Assembly (NCBI GenBank): GCA_030683815.1
Contig: JAUXPJ010000014.1
Span: forward strand, 1 to 64,000
Direction of reading: 5' to 3'
DNA from: Flavobacteriaceae bacterium
Lineage (GTDB): Bacteria; Bacteroidota; Bacteroidia; Flavobacteriales; Flavobacteriaceae
Length of the DNA: 64,000 bases
Shown piece by piece: positions 27,634 through 36,779 of this stretch (within the stretch, counting starts at the first letter, position 1; each line of letters starts with the position of its first letter). The translations under genes and the position numbers were made by a program. The notes under the pieces are model-generated. The model was not told the origin of the DNA. It made no database searches and was given only the letters and a program-made list of their open reading frames with translations.

Positions 27634-28061
27634 GTCGATTTCAAAGAATAATATTGATTATTGTATTTGTTGGGATTCTTGCCTTAATTAGAGGTTTGGC
27701 AGGAGCTGTTTTTTATGATCCATTATTGATCTTTTTTAAATATGATTATTTAAACAGCACACTTCCCGATACAGATTTTTTAAAATTAATCATCCATATT
27801 TTCTTTAGGTATTCATTAAATTCTTCGGTTTCATTGGCAATCATTTATCTTGTTTTTGTGAAACGAGATATAGTGCTTTTCTCTATTTGGATATTTATAA
27901 TTGGTTTTGTCGTTTTTGCGATACCTTATTATTTTATCATAACTAATTACAATAAAGAGAATTATTTATTGTTGTTTTATGTAAGGCGATTTTTAATTCA
28001 ACCAATCTTATTACTGTTTTTATTACCGGCATTTTATTATCAAAAATTGACTGAAAATTAA
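27630..28061 (+). CDS. exosortase F system-associated membrane protein
   Basis: A 143-residue protein with about four hydrophobic segments (roughly 8-25, 45-75, 80-105 and 115-135). It overlaps xrtF by 4 bp at ATGA, so translation is probably coupled. A small membrane protein in this position regularly accompanies XrtF in Flavobacteriales and is named for that association; its function is unknown. The conserved early phrase GLAGAVFYDPLLIFFKYDY lies between the first two membrane segments. Confidence 0.85.
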   Translation: MSRFQRIILIIVFVGILALIRGLAGAVFYDPLLIFFKYDYLNSTLPDTDFLKLIIHIFFRYSLNSSVSLAIIYLVFVKRDIVLFSIWIFIIGFVVFAIPYYFIITNYNKENYLLLFYVRRFLIQPILLLFLLPAFYYQKLTEN

Positions 28062-28101
28062 ACTTTTAACTATTTTTTAATAGTGTTTTATTAAAAAAAA
28101 T

Positions 28102-28109
28102 TAACTTTG
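28102..28109 (+). promoter_or_regulatory. candidate -7 box for the metal-efflux operon
   Basis: TAACTTTG 7 bp before the start of the 28117 gene, immediately after an A-rich run. It fits TAnnTTTG, but the -33 position has only GTG/TTA. If used, the leader would be nearly absent. Confidence 0.4.
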
Positions 28110-28116
28110 CGGCAGA

Positions 28117-28542
28117 ATGAAGCAAGTTAGCGTTAAAATATTGGCATTGTTTTTATCACTAATAGTAGTGTTCTCAACCGTTTCTTTTGCAGTTGAAAAG
28201 CATGAATGTGGTGGTAAAATAACGGATGTTGCTGTTTTTGGTGAATCCGAAAAATGTTCTCCAATGATGGAAATGGATGATTGTGAAACTAATTCCCAAA
28301 AATCCTTAAGTTTTAATAAACATACTTGTTGTAAAGATTTATCTCAAATTATTCAAAGTAGTATTGTAGTTGAGAAATCAACAAAAACGGTAGAAATACA
28401 AGTTGTTGAATTTGTAAAACCTTTTGAGATATCAATAAAATTATTTGAAGGATTATCAGAAAACATTATTCCTTTTAAAAATTACTTTCCTCCCAAATTA
28501 GTCCCGAATATTTCAATATTATACCAAACATTTTTGATTTGA
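28117..28542 (+). CDS. HYC_CC_PP-family small exported protein
   Basis: A 141-residue protein with a cleavable signal (VSFAV near residue 25). The mature part carries KHECGGK, an MMEMDDC segment, HTCCKD and a C-terminal FPPKLVP, which together resemble the HYC_CC_PP pattern (His-x-Cys, Cys-Cys, Pro-Pro) of small Bacteroidota proteins found in front of CusA-type pumps. Cys, His and Met suggest periplasmic copper or silver binding, which is inference. It is the first gene of the efflux island, 86 bp before cusA. Confidence 0.75.
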   Translation: MKQVSVKILALFLSLIVVFSTVSFAVEKHECGGKITDVAVFGESEKCSPMMEMDDCETNSQKSLSFNKHTCCKDLSQIIQSSIVVEKSTKTVEIQVVEFVKPFEISIKLFEGLSENIIPFKNYFPPKLVPNISILYQTFLI

Positions 28543-28628
28543 TTTTTTAAATCATAGTTTATTTCAATACAAAATCCGAAAAGGATAATGTATTTTAATC
28601 AATGGTTTAATTTATTAAAATCAATATA

Positions 28629-31600
28629 ATGTTTAACAAACTTGTCAAATATTTTCTCGAAAATAAGCTCATTACTTTCATCTTCCTTATAACTTTCATA
28701 GTGTATGGAATGGTTACAATGCCTTTTAATACAGATACCGGCTTTATACCAAGAGATCCTATTCCTGTTGATGCTATCCCCGATATTGGCGATAATCAAC
28801 AAATTATTGCAACAGAATGGATGGGACGATCACCCAAAGATATCCAAGATCAAATAACCTATCCGTTAACAACAGCTTTATTGGGAATTCCCGGAGTACA
28901 GACCATACGAAGTACTTCCATGTTCGGAATGTCATTCATTTATATCATTTTTGATGATGATGTAGAGTTTTATTGGAGCAGATCACGCATACTGGAAAAA
29001 CTGAATTCTTTACCATCGGGTACTTTACCGCAAGGAGTGCAACCTTCTTTAGGCCCAGATGCAACGGCACTTGGTCAGATTTATTGGTACACGCTAGAGG
29101 GTAGAAATCCGAAAACCGGAGAACCCAATGGCGGTTGGAATCCTCAAGAATTAAGAACAATTCAAGATTTTTATGTAAAATACGGACTTGCTACGGCTAA
29201 AGGAGTTTCAGAAGTAGCATCAGTAGGCGGATTCATAAAAGAATACCAAATTGATTTGAATCCGGAGGCGCTTAAAGCTTATGGTGTTTCTGTGATGGAC
29301 GTCATGAATGCCGTTCGCAAAAGCAATTTAGATATTGGAGCGGAAACCATCGAATTGAACAATGTAGAATATATAATTCGAGGTTTAGGATATGTAAAAA
29401 ATATTAGTGACCTTGAAAATTCTGTGATTGCTGTTCGCAATAATGTTCCGGTTCGCATCAAAGATATATCTCATGTTTCATTTGGTCCGGCAACAAGACG
29501 TGGTGGTTTGGATAAATCAGGCACAGAAGCGGTTGGTGCTGTGGTGGTTGCCCGTTATGGATCCAATCCGATGGAAGTTATCAATAATGTAAAAGAAAAA
29601 ATCAAAGAAATTGAAGCAGGATTACCTCAAAAAACCTTGTCAGATGGCAGTGTTTCAAAGGTTACGATTGTGCCTTTTTACGATCGAACCGGTTTAATTA
29701 AAGAGACTATTGGTACGCTTGAATCTGCACTTTCACACGAAATTTTGATCAGTATCATTGTGATTATTATATTGGTAATGAATTTAAAAGCTTCGTTTAT
29801 TGTGGCTGGCTTACTTCCAATCGGTGTGTTGATGACATTTATTATGATGCGTTTTTTTGGAGTCGATGCCAATGTAGTTGCGCTGTCAGGTATTGCAATT
29901 GCCATCGGAGTAATGGTTGATGTTGGTATTATTGATGTTGAAAACATTCTCCGGCATTTAGATATGCCGGAAAATAAAGGTGTTCGCGGTAAAAAATTGA
30001 TGATGGTCGTTTACAATGCAACTACTGAAGTCAGAGATGCCGTTGTAACATCTATTGCTACTACTATTGTAAGTTTCTTACCGGTTTTTGCGATGGAAGC
30101 TGCCGAAGGAAAACTTTTCCATCCATTAGCATTCACAAAAACATTTGCACTACTTGCTGCTTTGGTACTTGGAATTGTAGTTTTGCCAACCTTGGTACAT
30201 ATCTTATTTGATATTCGATTTGATACCAAAAAAATACGAAAAGTTTGGAATGGGGGTCTTATTATTTCAGGAATCTTAATTTTTATAATATGGTTCTCTT
30301 GGCCTGCACTGGCTTTAATTGCTATAGGTGTAAATAATTTATATGCAAACCGTTGGCCAGAACATAAAAAAGAGTTTACCAATTATATCAATGTTACCAT
30401 TACTGTTTTAGTTGCAGTATTTTTCTTATCAAAAGAATGGTTGCCTTTAGGCGCACATAACAGTCTGTTTATAAATTTCTTCTTTGTAGCCGGAATTATT
30501 TTTGTCATTCTCGCCGCTTTGATGTCAATGGTTTATTATTACGAACCTATTTTGCGATGGGCATTGAGCAACAAAAAGAAGTTTTTGTTACTTCCCGCAT
30601 TTACCCTTTTATTTGGAATTTTAACTTGGTTAGGTTTTAACCAAACTTTTGGTTTTGCAGGAAAAGGATTTGAAAAACTAGGGTGGAGTACTATTAAACA
30701 AAGTGAATTTTGGCAATCAAGTGATGTTAAATTTCCAGGTATTGGTAAAGAATTTATGCCTTCACTCAACGAAGGTTCATTTTTGCTGATGCCAACGAGT
30801 ATGCCCCATACCAGTATTGAAAAAAACTTGGAATATATTGAAACACTGGATAAAAGGTTAAATGTAATTCCTGAGGTAGAAGTTGCTGTTGGAAAATGGG
30901 GACGCGTAAATTCTGCGCTCGATCCTGCCCCTGTTCAAATGTTTGAAAACACCATCAATTATCGATCTGAATATATATTGGATGAAGACGGTCATAAACT
31001 AAGATTTAAGGTAGATAAAGAAGATAGCTTTATCTTGAAAAATGATAAAAAATACAATCCTTATAAAGAAGAATTTAGATTGATTCTGAAAGACAGTCTT
31101 ATTCCAGATTCAAATGGTGAGTATTTCCGTCAGTGGCGACCAGAAATAAAAAAACCCAATGATATTTGGAACGAAATCGTAAAAGTAACCAATATTCCGG
31201 GGTTGACTTCAGCACCTAAATTGCAACCGATTGAAGCTCGCTTGGTCATGCTTTCTACAGGAATGCGAGCGCCAATGGGATTAAAAGTATACGGGCCTGA
31301 TTTGGCAAGTATTGAAGCGGCAGGACTGCAATTTGAAAATGCATTAAAAGATGTTTCAACAGTTAAAGCTTCCACGGTATTTTATGATCGTGCTGTTGGC
31401 GCGCCTTATCTTGAAATAAAACTGAATCGCGAAGCAATGGCACGTTATGGCATGAGTGTTAGCGATGTGCAAGAGGTATTGCAAGTGGCTGTTGGTGGGA
31501 TGTCATTGAGTAATTCAGTTGAAGGTCGTGAGCGTTTCCCGATACGTGTACGTTACGCCCGCGAATTGAGAGACAATCCGGAAGACCTAAAACGCATCCT

Positions 31601-32477
31601 TATTCCTACTATGAACGGAGTTCAAATTCCTTTGGAAGAAATTGCTGATATTTCCTATACTAAAGATGCACAAATGATTCGGAGTGAAAACACCTTTTTG
31701 TTGGGCTATGTTATTTTTGATAAACAGGAGGGAAAAGCAGAAGTAGATGTAGTGGAAGCTGCAGCTAAAATATTACAGGAAAAAATAGATTCAGGAGACA
31801 TTATATTGCCAAAAGGTGTTACCTATAAATTTGCCGGAAATTATGAACAACAGATTAGAGCCGGCAAAAGGCTGTCTATAGTAATTCCAATAAGTTTACT
31901 CATAATACTACTGCTGTTATATTTTCAATTTAAAACCATCATTGCCTCGTTAATTCATTTTTCCGGTGTATTTGTGGCCTTTGCGGGTGGATTTATAATG
32001 TTGTGGCTTTACGGACAAGATTGGTTTTTAAATTTTGAAGTATCAGGAATCAATCTGCGCGATATGTTTCAGATGCATCCTATCAATTTGAGTGTGGCAG
32101 TATGGGTCGGATTTATCGCTTTATTCGGAATTGCTACCGATGATGGTGTGATGATGGGAACTTACATCCATCAAGTATTTAAAGAACGAAAACCTGCTTC
32201 TGTTTTTGAAGTTAGGGAAGCTGTTGTTGAAGCCGGTAAAAAACGGGTGCGACCTGCAATGATGACAACCGCAGTAGCAGTTATTGCGTTACTGCCTATA
32301 TTGTCATCTACCGGAAAAGGAGCTGATATTATGATTCCGATGGCAATTCCTGCATTCGGAGGAATGATCATTCAAGTAATGACCATATTTGTGGTTCCGT
32401 TATTTCAGTCGATTTGGAGAGAATGGGCTGTTACGCGCGAAGCAAAAGAAGAAAATCAATCAATTCAAAATACATAG
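28629..32477 (+). CDS. cusA: CusA/CzcA-family heavy-metal efflux RND pump
   Basis: A 1282-residue inner-membrane proton/metal antiporter of the HME-RND family. Landmarks: DAIPDIGDNQQ near residue 48, PLTTALLGIPGVQTIRS, SLGPDATALGQIYWY, GIAIAIGVMVDVGIIDVENI with the proton-relay Asp/Glu of TM4, and the C-terminal FGIATDDGVMMGTYI with KKRVRPAMMTT. It is longer than E. coli CusA (about 1047), with extra segments between about 520 and 680 (additional hydrophobic stretches) and around 790-840. Substrate cannot be fixed by sequence; the Met/Cys-rich neighbours favour Cu(I)/Ag(I). It is followed directly by its channel and adaptor. Confidence 0.93.
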   Translation: MFNKLVKYFLENKLITFIFLITFIVYGMVTMPFNTDTGFIPRDPIPVDAIPDIGDNQQIIATEWMGRSPKDIQDQITYPLTTALLGIPGVQTIRSTSMFGMSFIYIIFDDDVEFYWSRSRILEKLNSLPSGTLPQGVQPSLGPDATALGQIYWYTLEGRNPKTGEPNGGWNPQELRTIQDFYVKYGLATAKGVSEVASVGGFIKEYQIDLNPEALKAYGVSVMDVMNAVRKSNLDIGAETIELNNVEYIIRGLGYVKNISDLENSVIAVRNNVPVRIKDISHVSFGPATRRGGLDKSGTEAVGAVVVARYGSNPMEVINNVKEKIKEIEAGLPQKTLSDGSVSKVTIVPFYDRTGLIKETIGTLESALSHEILISIIVIIILVMNLKASFIVAGLLPIGVLMTFIMMRFFGVDANVVALSGIAIAIGVMVDVGIIDVENILRHLDMPENKGVRGKKLMMVVYNATTEVRDAVVTSIATTIVSFLPVFAMEAAEGKLFHPLAFTKTFALLAALVLGIVVLPTLVHILFDIRFDTKKIRKVWNGGLIISGILIFIIWFSWPALALIAIGVNNLYANRWPEHKKEFTNYINVTITVLVAVFFLSKEWLPLGAHNSLFINFFFVAGIIFVILAALMSMVYYYEPILRWALSNKKKFLLLPAFTLLFGILTWLGFNQTFGFAGKGFEKLGWSTIKQSEFWQSSDVKFPGIGKEFMPSLNEGSFLLMPTSMPHTSIEKNLEYIETLDKRLNVIPEVEVAVGKWGRVNSALDPAPVQMFENTINYRSEYILDEDGHKLRFKVDKEDSFILKNDKKYNPYKEEFRLILKDSLIPDSNGEYFRQWRPEIKKPNDIWNEIVKVTNIPGLTSAPKLQPIEARLVMLSTGMRAPMGLKVYGPDLASIEAAGLQFENALKDVSTVKASTVFYDRAVGAPYLEIKLNREAMARYGMSVSDVQEVLQVAVGGMSLSNSVEGRERFPIRVRYARELRDNPEDLKRILIPTMNGVQIPLEEIADISYTKDAQMIRSENTFLLGYVIFDKQEGKAEVDVVEAAAKILQEKIDSGDIILPKGVTYKFAGNYEQQIRAGKRLSIVIPISLLIILLLLYFQFKTIIASLIHFSGVFVAFAGGFIMLWLYGQDWFLNFEVSGINLRDMFQMHPINLSVAVWVGFIALFGIATDDGVMMGTYIHQVFKERKPASVFEVREAVVEAGKKRVRPAMMTTAVAVIALLPILSSTGKGADIMIPMAIPAFGGMIIQVMTIFVVPLFQSIWREWAVTREAKEENQSIQNT

Positions 32478-32478
32478 A

Positions 32479-33909
32479 ATGATGAACATATATAAGAAAA
32501 TACTGCTATTATTTTTAGCACTTTATAGTTATAATGTTGCTTTTAGTCAAGAAAACGATTCTTTGATGTTTTACCTTGGAGTAGCCGCAAAAAATAACCC
32601 AGCTGTATTGCAAAAGTTTTCGGAATATGAAGCCGCTTTACAAAAAGTACCACAAGTAGGTGGTTTACCGGATCCTGAGTTAAGTGTCGGAATATTTTTG
32701 AGTCAGATGGAACTGATAGGTGGAAATCAATTAGCTGATATTCGTTTGATGCAAATGTTTCCATGGTTTGGAACACTAAAAGCGGCAAAAGATGAAATGA
32801 GCTTGATGGCAAAAGCTAAACTTGAATTATTTAGAGATGCCAAATTACAGGTGTTTTATGATGTACAACAAACTTGGTTTGAACTGTATAAAGTTCAGCA
32901 AGCTATTGAAATATCAGAAAAAAACATCGAAATTCTAAAAATACTGGAACGACTTTCGCTTGTAAAATTTAAAGCAGCTTCTTTAAGTGGAAGCAATAAT
33001 TCGAATTCATCAAGTGTAATGGAAAATAATGCTTCTCAAATCACTTCATCCGGTTCGGCAGGAATGCAAAGTATGGGTGGAAGTGCAGGGACAAACCCAA
33101 CACAAACTTCAAGGTCAATGCAAAGTGGCGCAATGAATACTTCTGGAGGTTCCGGATTGACAGATTTGTATCGAATTCAAATGGAAATAGGTGAGTTGGA
33201 AAATAACACCGCATTATTAAAAAATCAGAAGAATACTATTGTTGCACGATTCAATAGTTTTTTGAACAGATCGGCTCAGGAAATTGTAAAACTTCCCGAT
33301 ACCATAAAACCCAACGCTTTAAATATGCCATTATTGGCTGTTGCTGATAGTATTTTAATTCAAAATCCGATGTTAGTAATGTTAAATTATGAAAAACAAT
33401 CACTTGAAGCACGAAAAGAAATGGTTACTCTTATGGGGTATCCGATGATTGGTTTGGGCATCAATTATTCTCTGATTAATAAAAATCCGATGTCCACTTC
33501 AGAAATGAATGGTAATGATATGATTATGCCCATGGTTACGGTTACACTTCCTGTTTACAGAAAGAAGTATAAGGCGATGCAAACTGAAGCCGAAAAATTA
33601 AAAACGGCAATGGTACATGAAATTCAGGCAACATCCAATTCGCTGAAAACTGAATATTATGAAGCAGTTCAAAACCATGAAGATGCACAGCGTCGGATTG
33701 CACTCTATATCAGGCAATATCAGTTGGCTAATCAATCGCTAAAAATTTTGATAAAAAGTTTTTCAGCTTCCGGAGCGGGTTTAACAGATCTTTTAATTAT
33801 TCAACAACAAACGCTTAATTATGAATTGAAACAAGTAGAAGCAGTTGCAGATTTTAATACGGCAATTGCAAAATTGCAAAGATTAATGGCTTATTTACAA
33901 ATTCAATAA
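32479..33909 (+). CDS. TolC-family outer-membrane channel of the metal-efflux system
   Basis: A 476-residue outer-membrane efflux protein with signal peptide ending AFSQ and two OEP repeats dominated by helical hairpins. The frame extends back to 32389 inside cusA, but ATG 32479 (or 32482), one base after the pump stop, gives the proper signal sequence. Residues about 170-226 form a Ser/Gly/Asn/Met-rich low-complexity insertion (five Met) between the helices of the first hairpin, unusual for this otherwise compact coiled-coil fold and possibly metal-contacting. It should form the tripartite pump with the flanking RND protein and adaptor. Confidence 0.9.
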   Translation: MMNIYKKILLLFLALYSYNVAFSQENDSLMFYLGVAAKNNPAVLQKFSEYEAALQKVPQVGGLPDPELSVGIFLSQMELIGGNQLADIRLMQMFPWFGTLKAAKDEMSLMAKAKLELFRDAKLQVFYDVQQTWFELYKVQQAIEISEKNIEILKILERLSLVKFKAASLSGSNNSNSSSVMENNASQITSSGSAGMQSMGGSAGTNPTQTSRSMQSGAMNTSGGSGLTDLYRIQMEIGELENNTALLKNQKNTIVARFNSFLNRSAQEIVKLPDTIKPNALNMPLLAVADSILIQNPMLVMLNYEKQSLEARKEMVTLMGYPMIGLGINYSLINKNPMSTSEMNGNDMIMPMVTVTLPVYRKKYKAMQTEAEKLKTAMVHEIQATSNSLKTEYYEAVQNHEDAQRRIALYIRQYQLANQSLKILIKSFSASGAGLTDLLIIQQQTLNYELKQVEAVADFNTAIAKLQRLMAYLQIQ

Positions 33910-33920
33910 AAATAAAAATT

Positions 33921-35675
33921 ATGCAAATATTTTCAAATCAATATATCCGTTACGGCATTTTTGTAGTAATTGGACTGTTTTTTGGATGGCTCTTTTTCCA
34001 TTCTTTATCTACAGTTGAAGGAGAGGAAAATCATTCATCAGCAGAAAGTAAAGCTGAAATTTGGACCTGTTCCATGCATCCTCAAATTAGGATGGATAAA
34101 TCCGGAAAATGTCCTATTTGTGGCATGGATTTAATTCCGCTCAGCCAAAATACTTCGGAGGGGATGGATCCTGATGCAATTCGTTTTACCAAGGAAGCTG
34201 CTCAATTGGCTAATGTGATGACTTCGGTTGTTTCCAAACAAAAACCGATTAAAGAAATTCGTCTCTACGGAAAAGTGCAGGCCGATGAACGATTGCTGCA
34301 AAGTCAGGTTGCCTATATTCCCGGACGAATTGAGAAATTATATATCAATTTTACAGGAGAAAGTGTGCAAAAAGGACAAACACTGGCACTTATTTATTCA
34401 CCGGATTTAATTACTGCTCAGCAAGAATTACTGGAAGCGGCAAAAACGAAACAATCATTCCCGGAAATCTATGAAGCCGCCAAAGAAAAACTTCTACAGT
34501 GGAAGTTAACCAATCAGCAAATTGCGGCCATTGAAAATTCAAAAAAAGTGAAAACCAACATAGATGTGGTATCTACTTCAAATGGAATTGTAACAGCCAG
34601 ACGCGTTAATAATGGCGATTATGTCAGTCAAGGATCTGTACTGTTTGAAGTTTCTGATCTTTCGCGTATTTGGGTGATGTTTGATGCTTATGAAAGTGAT
34701 CTTCAATTTCTTAAAAATGGAAATAAAATGGAATTTACAATTCAAGCAATTCCAGGTTCAACATTTAACGGAATTATCAGTTTTATTGATCCTGTTATTG
34801 ATCCGGTAAATAGAGTAGCTAAAGTTAGGGTAGAGATGAGCAATCAAAACCAACAATTAAAACCCGAAATGTTTGCCACGGGTTTTGTAAAAGCAAATCT
34901 CGATCAGTACCAAAACAAAATGGTCGTTCCTAAAACAGCAGTTTTGTGGACAGGAAAACGTTCCATTGTGTACGTAAAACAGGCCGGAGATGATCCCATT
35001 TTTAAAATCAGAGAAATAGAATTAGGTCCCATGCTGGGAAATAGTTATGTTGTGATAAAAGGATTAACCGATGGAGAGGAAATCGTAACTCAAGGTGCTT
35101 TTAGCGTTGATGCCGCTGCTCAATTAGAAGGGAAACCAAGTATGATGAACAGTGAAGGAGGAACAACTTCAACAGGTCATCAACAGGGAAATGAAACTCC
35201 TGTTGTTAAAAGCATTCAGAAAATAACTATTTCAGAAAATGCTAAAAAAGCTTTAGAACCTATTATAAATGAATATGTTTCATTGCAATCTGCTCTGGCG
35301 AGTGATGATTTTTCAACTTCAAAAAAGCAGTTAAAGAATATTAAAACAGCATTATCAAAAGTTAATATGAGCATTTTTAAAGGAGATGCTCATAATGTTT
35401 GGATGCAGTTTGAAGAACAACTATCAAAAAGTATTAAGGTGATGGAAAGTGCCAAGGATATTGAAAATATTCGAAAACATTTTCTGAATTTATCAGTAAA
35501 CTATGTTTCATTAGTTGAAACATTCGGGCCGTTTAGTAAAAAAATATATTTATTAAACTGCCCAATGGCGAATAATAATAAGGGTGGAGATTGGTTGAGT
35601 TTTTCAAAAGAGGTCAAGAATCCTTATTACGGAAAATCAATGTTAACATGTGGTTCCATTAAAAAAGAATATTAA
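33921..35675 (+). CDS. cusB: CusB-type periplasmic adaptor with metal-binding and DUF3347-like domains
   Basis: A 584-residue membrane-fusion protein. In order: N-terminal membrane anchor (about 10-28); a heavy-metal-binding domain with Cys50, His53, Cys64, Cys67 and Met69 (WTCSMHP, CPICGMDL); the CusB barrel-sandwich and beta-barrel core (about 95-405: YIPGRIEKLY, DLSRIWVMFDAYESD, VVPKTAVLWTGK); a His/Ser linker; then a C-terminal DUF3347-like domain (about 440-584) with LNCPMANNNKGGDW and MLTCGSI. That last domain is closely matched by the next gene. It links the RND pump to the outer channel and probably hands over metal. Confidence 0.92.
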   Translation: MQIFSNQYIRYGIFVVIGLFFGWLFFHSLSTVEGEENHSSAESKAEIWTCSMHPQIRMDKSGKCPICGMDLIPLSQNTSEGMDPDAIRFTKEAAQLANVMTSVVSKQKPIKEIRLYGKVQADERLLQSQVAYIPGRIEKLYINFTGESVQKGQTLALIYSPDLITAQQELLEAAKTKQSFPEIYEAAKEKLLQWKLTNQQIAAIENSKKVKTNIDVVSTSNGIVTARRVNNGDYVSQGSVLFEVSDLSRIWVMFDAYESDLQFLKNGNKMEFTIQAIPGSTFNGIISFIDPVIDPVNRVAKVRVEMSNQNQQLKPEMFATGFVKANLDQYQNKMVVPKTAVLWTGKRSIVYVKQAGDDPIFKIREIELGPMLGNSYVVIKGLTDGEEIVTQGAFSVDAAAQLEGKPSMMNSEGGTTSTGHQQGNETPVVKSIQKITISENAKKALEPIINEYVSLQSALASDDFSTSKKQLKNIKTALSKVNMSIFKGDAHNVWMQFEEQLSKSIKVMESAKDIENIRKHFLNLSVNYVSLVETFGPFSKKIYLLNCPMANNNKGGDWLSFSKEVKNPYYGKSMLTCGSIKKEY

Positions 35676-35695
35676 TCAATTTAAAAATTAAAAAA

Positions 35696-36295
35696 ATGAA
35701 GAATTTAGTAAAACTTATTGTTGTTTCTGTAGTTATATTATTTTTTACAGCCTGTAAAAATGATAAAAATCAAACAGATATAAAGGAAGAACATTCAAAT
35801 GAAATGAATATGGAAAATGTGCACGATATGAATGGATCTTCTACGGATATGGTAACTGTTCAAAAAAGTGAATTGTCTAACCAAATAGTTGAGAGATATC
35901 TTCAATTAAAAAACGCTTTAGTGTCAGATAATCAAAAAAAAGCTGTTGAAGCCGGAAAAGATTTACACAGGGCTTTTGAAAGTTTTGACATGACTCAATT
36001 AAATGATGCTCAACATAAAGAATATATGGAGATAGCCGAAAATGCCAAAGAACATGCCGAGCATATTATTAAAAGTGATATCAACCATCAAAGAGAACAC
36101 TTTGAATTTTTAAGTACCGATATCAATGATTTAATCACCTTAGTTGGAACCAATAAAACACTCTATCAGGATTTTTGTCCGATGTACAATAATAATAAAG
36201 GTGGAACTTGGTTAAGTGAAACCAAGGAAATAAAAAATCCTTACTTTGGAAATAAAATGCTCAACTGTGGAGAAATACAAAAGCAGATTAATTAA
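35696..36295 (+). CDS. DUF3347-domain lipoprotein
   Basis: A 199-residue lipoprotein with lipobox FTAC (Cys20), a short Met/His-containing linker and a DUF3347 domain (about 65-199). It parallels the C-terminal domain of the adaptor encoded just upstream: IVERYLQLKNALVSDN against INEYVSLQSALASDD, then CPMYNNNKGGTWL and KMLNCGEI. Domains of this type are common beside copper-efflux genes in Bacteroidota and may bind metal through the two Cys and Met/His residues, which is inference. It starts 20 bp after cusB and abuts the next gene without a gap. Confidence 0.85.
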   Translation: MKNLVKLIVVSVVILFFTACKNDKNQTDIKEEHSNEMNMENVHDMNGSSTDMVTVQKSELSNQIVERYLQLKNALVSDNQKKAVEAGKDLHRAFESFDMTQLNDAQHKEYMEIAENAKEHAEHIIKSDINHQREHFEFLSTDINDLITLVGTNKTLYQDFCPMYNNNKGGTWLSETKEIKNPYFGNKMLNCGEIQKQIN

Positions 36296-36751
36296 ATGTT
36301 CTCTTTTAAAAAAATAGGTTTTATAGTATTGGTTGTGTTTACGGGTATTCAATTGATACCTGCAACACGCAATCAAAGTGATGAAGTTTTTGAGAATGAT
36401 TTAACCAAAAATTTTGATGTCCCAGATGATATTCAAAATATATTAAAAAAATCATGTTATGACTGTCACAGTAATAATACCGACTATCCTTGGTATAATA
36501 AAGTACAACCAATTAGTTGGATACTTGAAAATCATATAAAGGAGGGCAAGGCAGCATTAAATTTTAATGATTTTGGAACCTATTCGAATCGAAAACAAAA
36601 AAGTAAACTTAGATCTATAAGAAATCAAATTCACGATGGTGAAATGCCGCTTTATTCTTATACGTTGATGCATAGTAATGCTAAACTGTCAGAAAAAGAA
36701 AAGGATGAAGTTTTTCACTGGATAGATAAATTGTATAACAGTTTAAAATAA
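36296..36751 (+). CDS. haem-binding domain protein (CxxCH cytochrome-like)
   Basis: A 151-residue protein with an N-terminal membrane or signal segment (about 5-22) and one c-type haem motif Cys54-Tyr-Asp-Cys57-His58, followed by NNTDYPWYNKVQPISWILENHI, which matches the Bacteroidota haem-binding domain (Haem_bd). It is predicted to act in the periplasm. Its role in a metal island may be redox control of copper, but that is inference. Its ATG follows the previous stop directly. Confidence 0.87.
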   Translation: MFSFKKIGFIVLVVFTGIQLIPATRNQSDEVFENDLTKNFDVPDDIQNILKKSCYDCHSNNTDYPWYNKVQPISWILENHIKEGKAALNFNDFGTYSNRKQKSKLRSIRNQIHDGEMPLYSYTLMHSNAKLSEKEKDEVFHWIDKLYNSLK

Positions 36752-36779
36752 ATAATTAATAATTTAAATAAATAAAAAA

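Noticed and set aside
30001-30400. Minus-strand frames inside cusA
   Set aside because: Low-complexity Ile/Ala/Thr shadows of transmembrane coding sequence, no start context or family signature.
28629-32477. Split or frameshifted RND pump because of its great length
   Set aside because: The frame is continuous with all family motifs in order; the extra length comes from insertions, not fusion.
32389-32478. N-terminal extension of the TolC-type channel into cusA
   Set aside because: The extension is cusA sequence out of frame; ATG 32479 gives a proper signal peptide.
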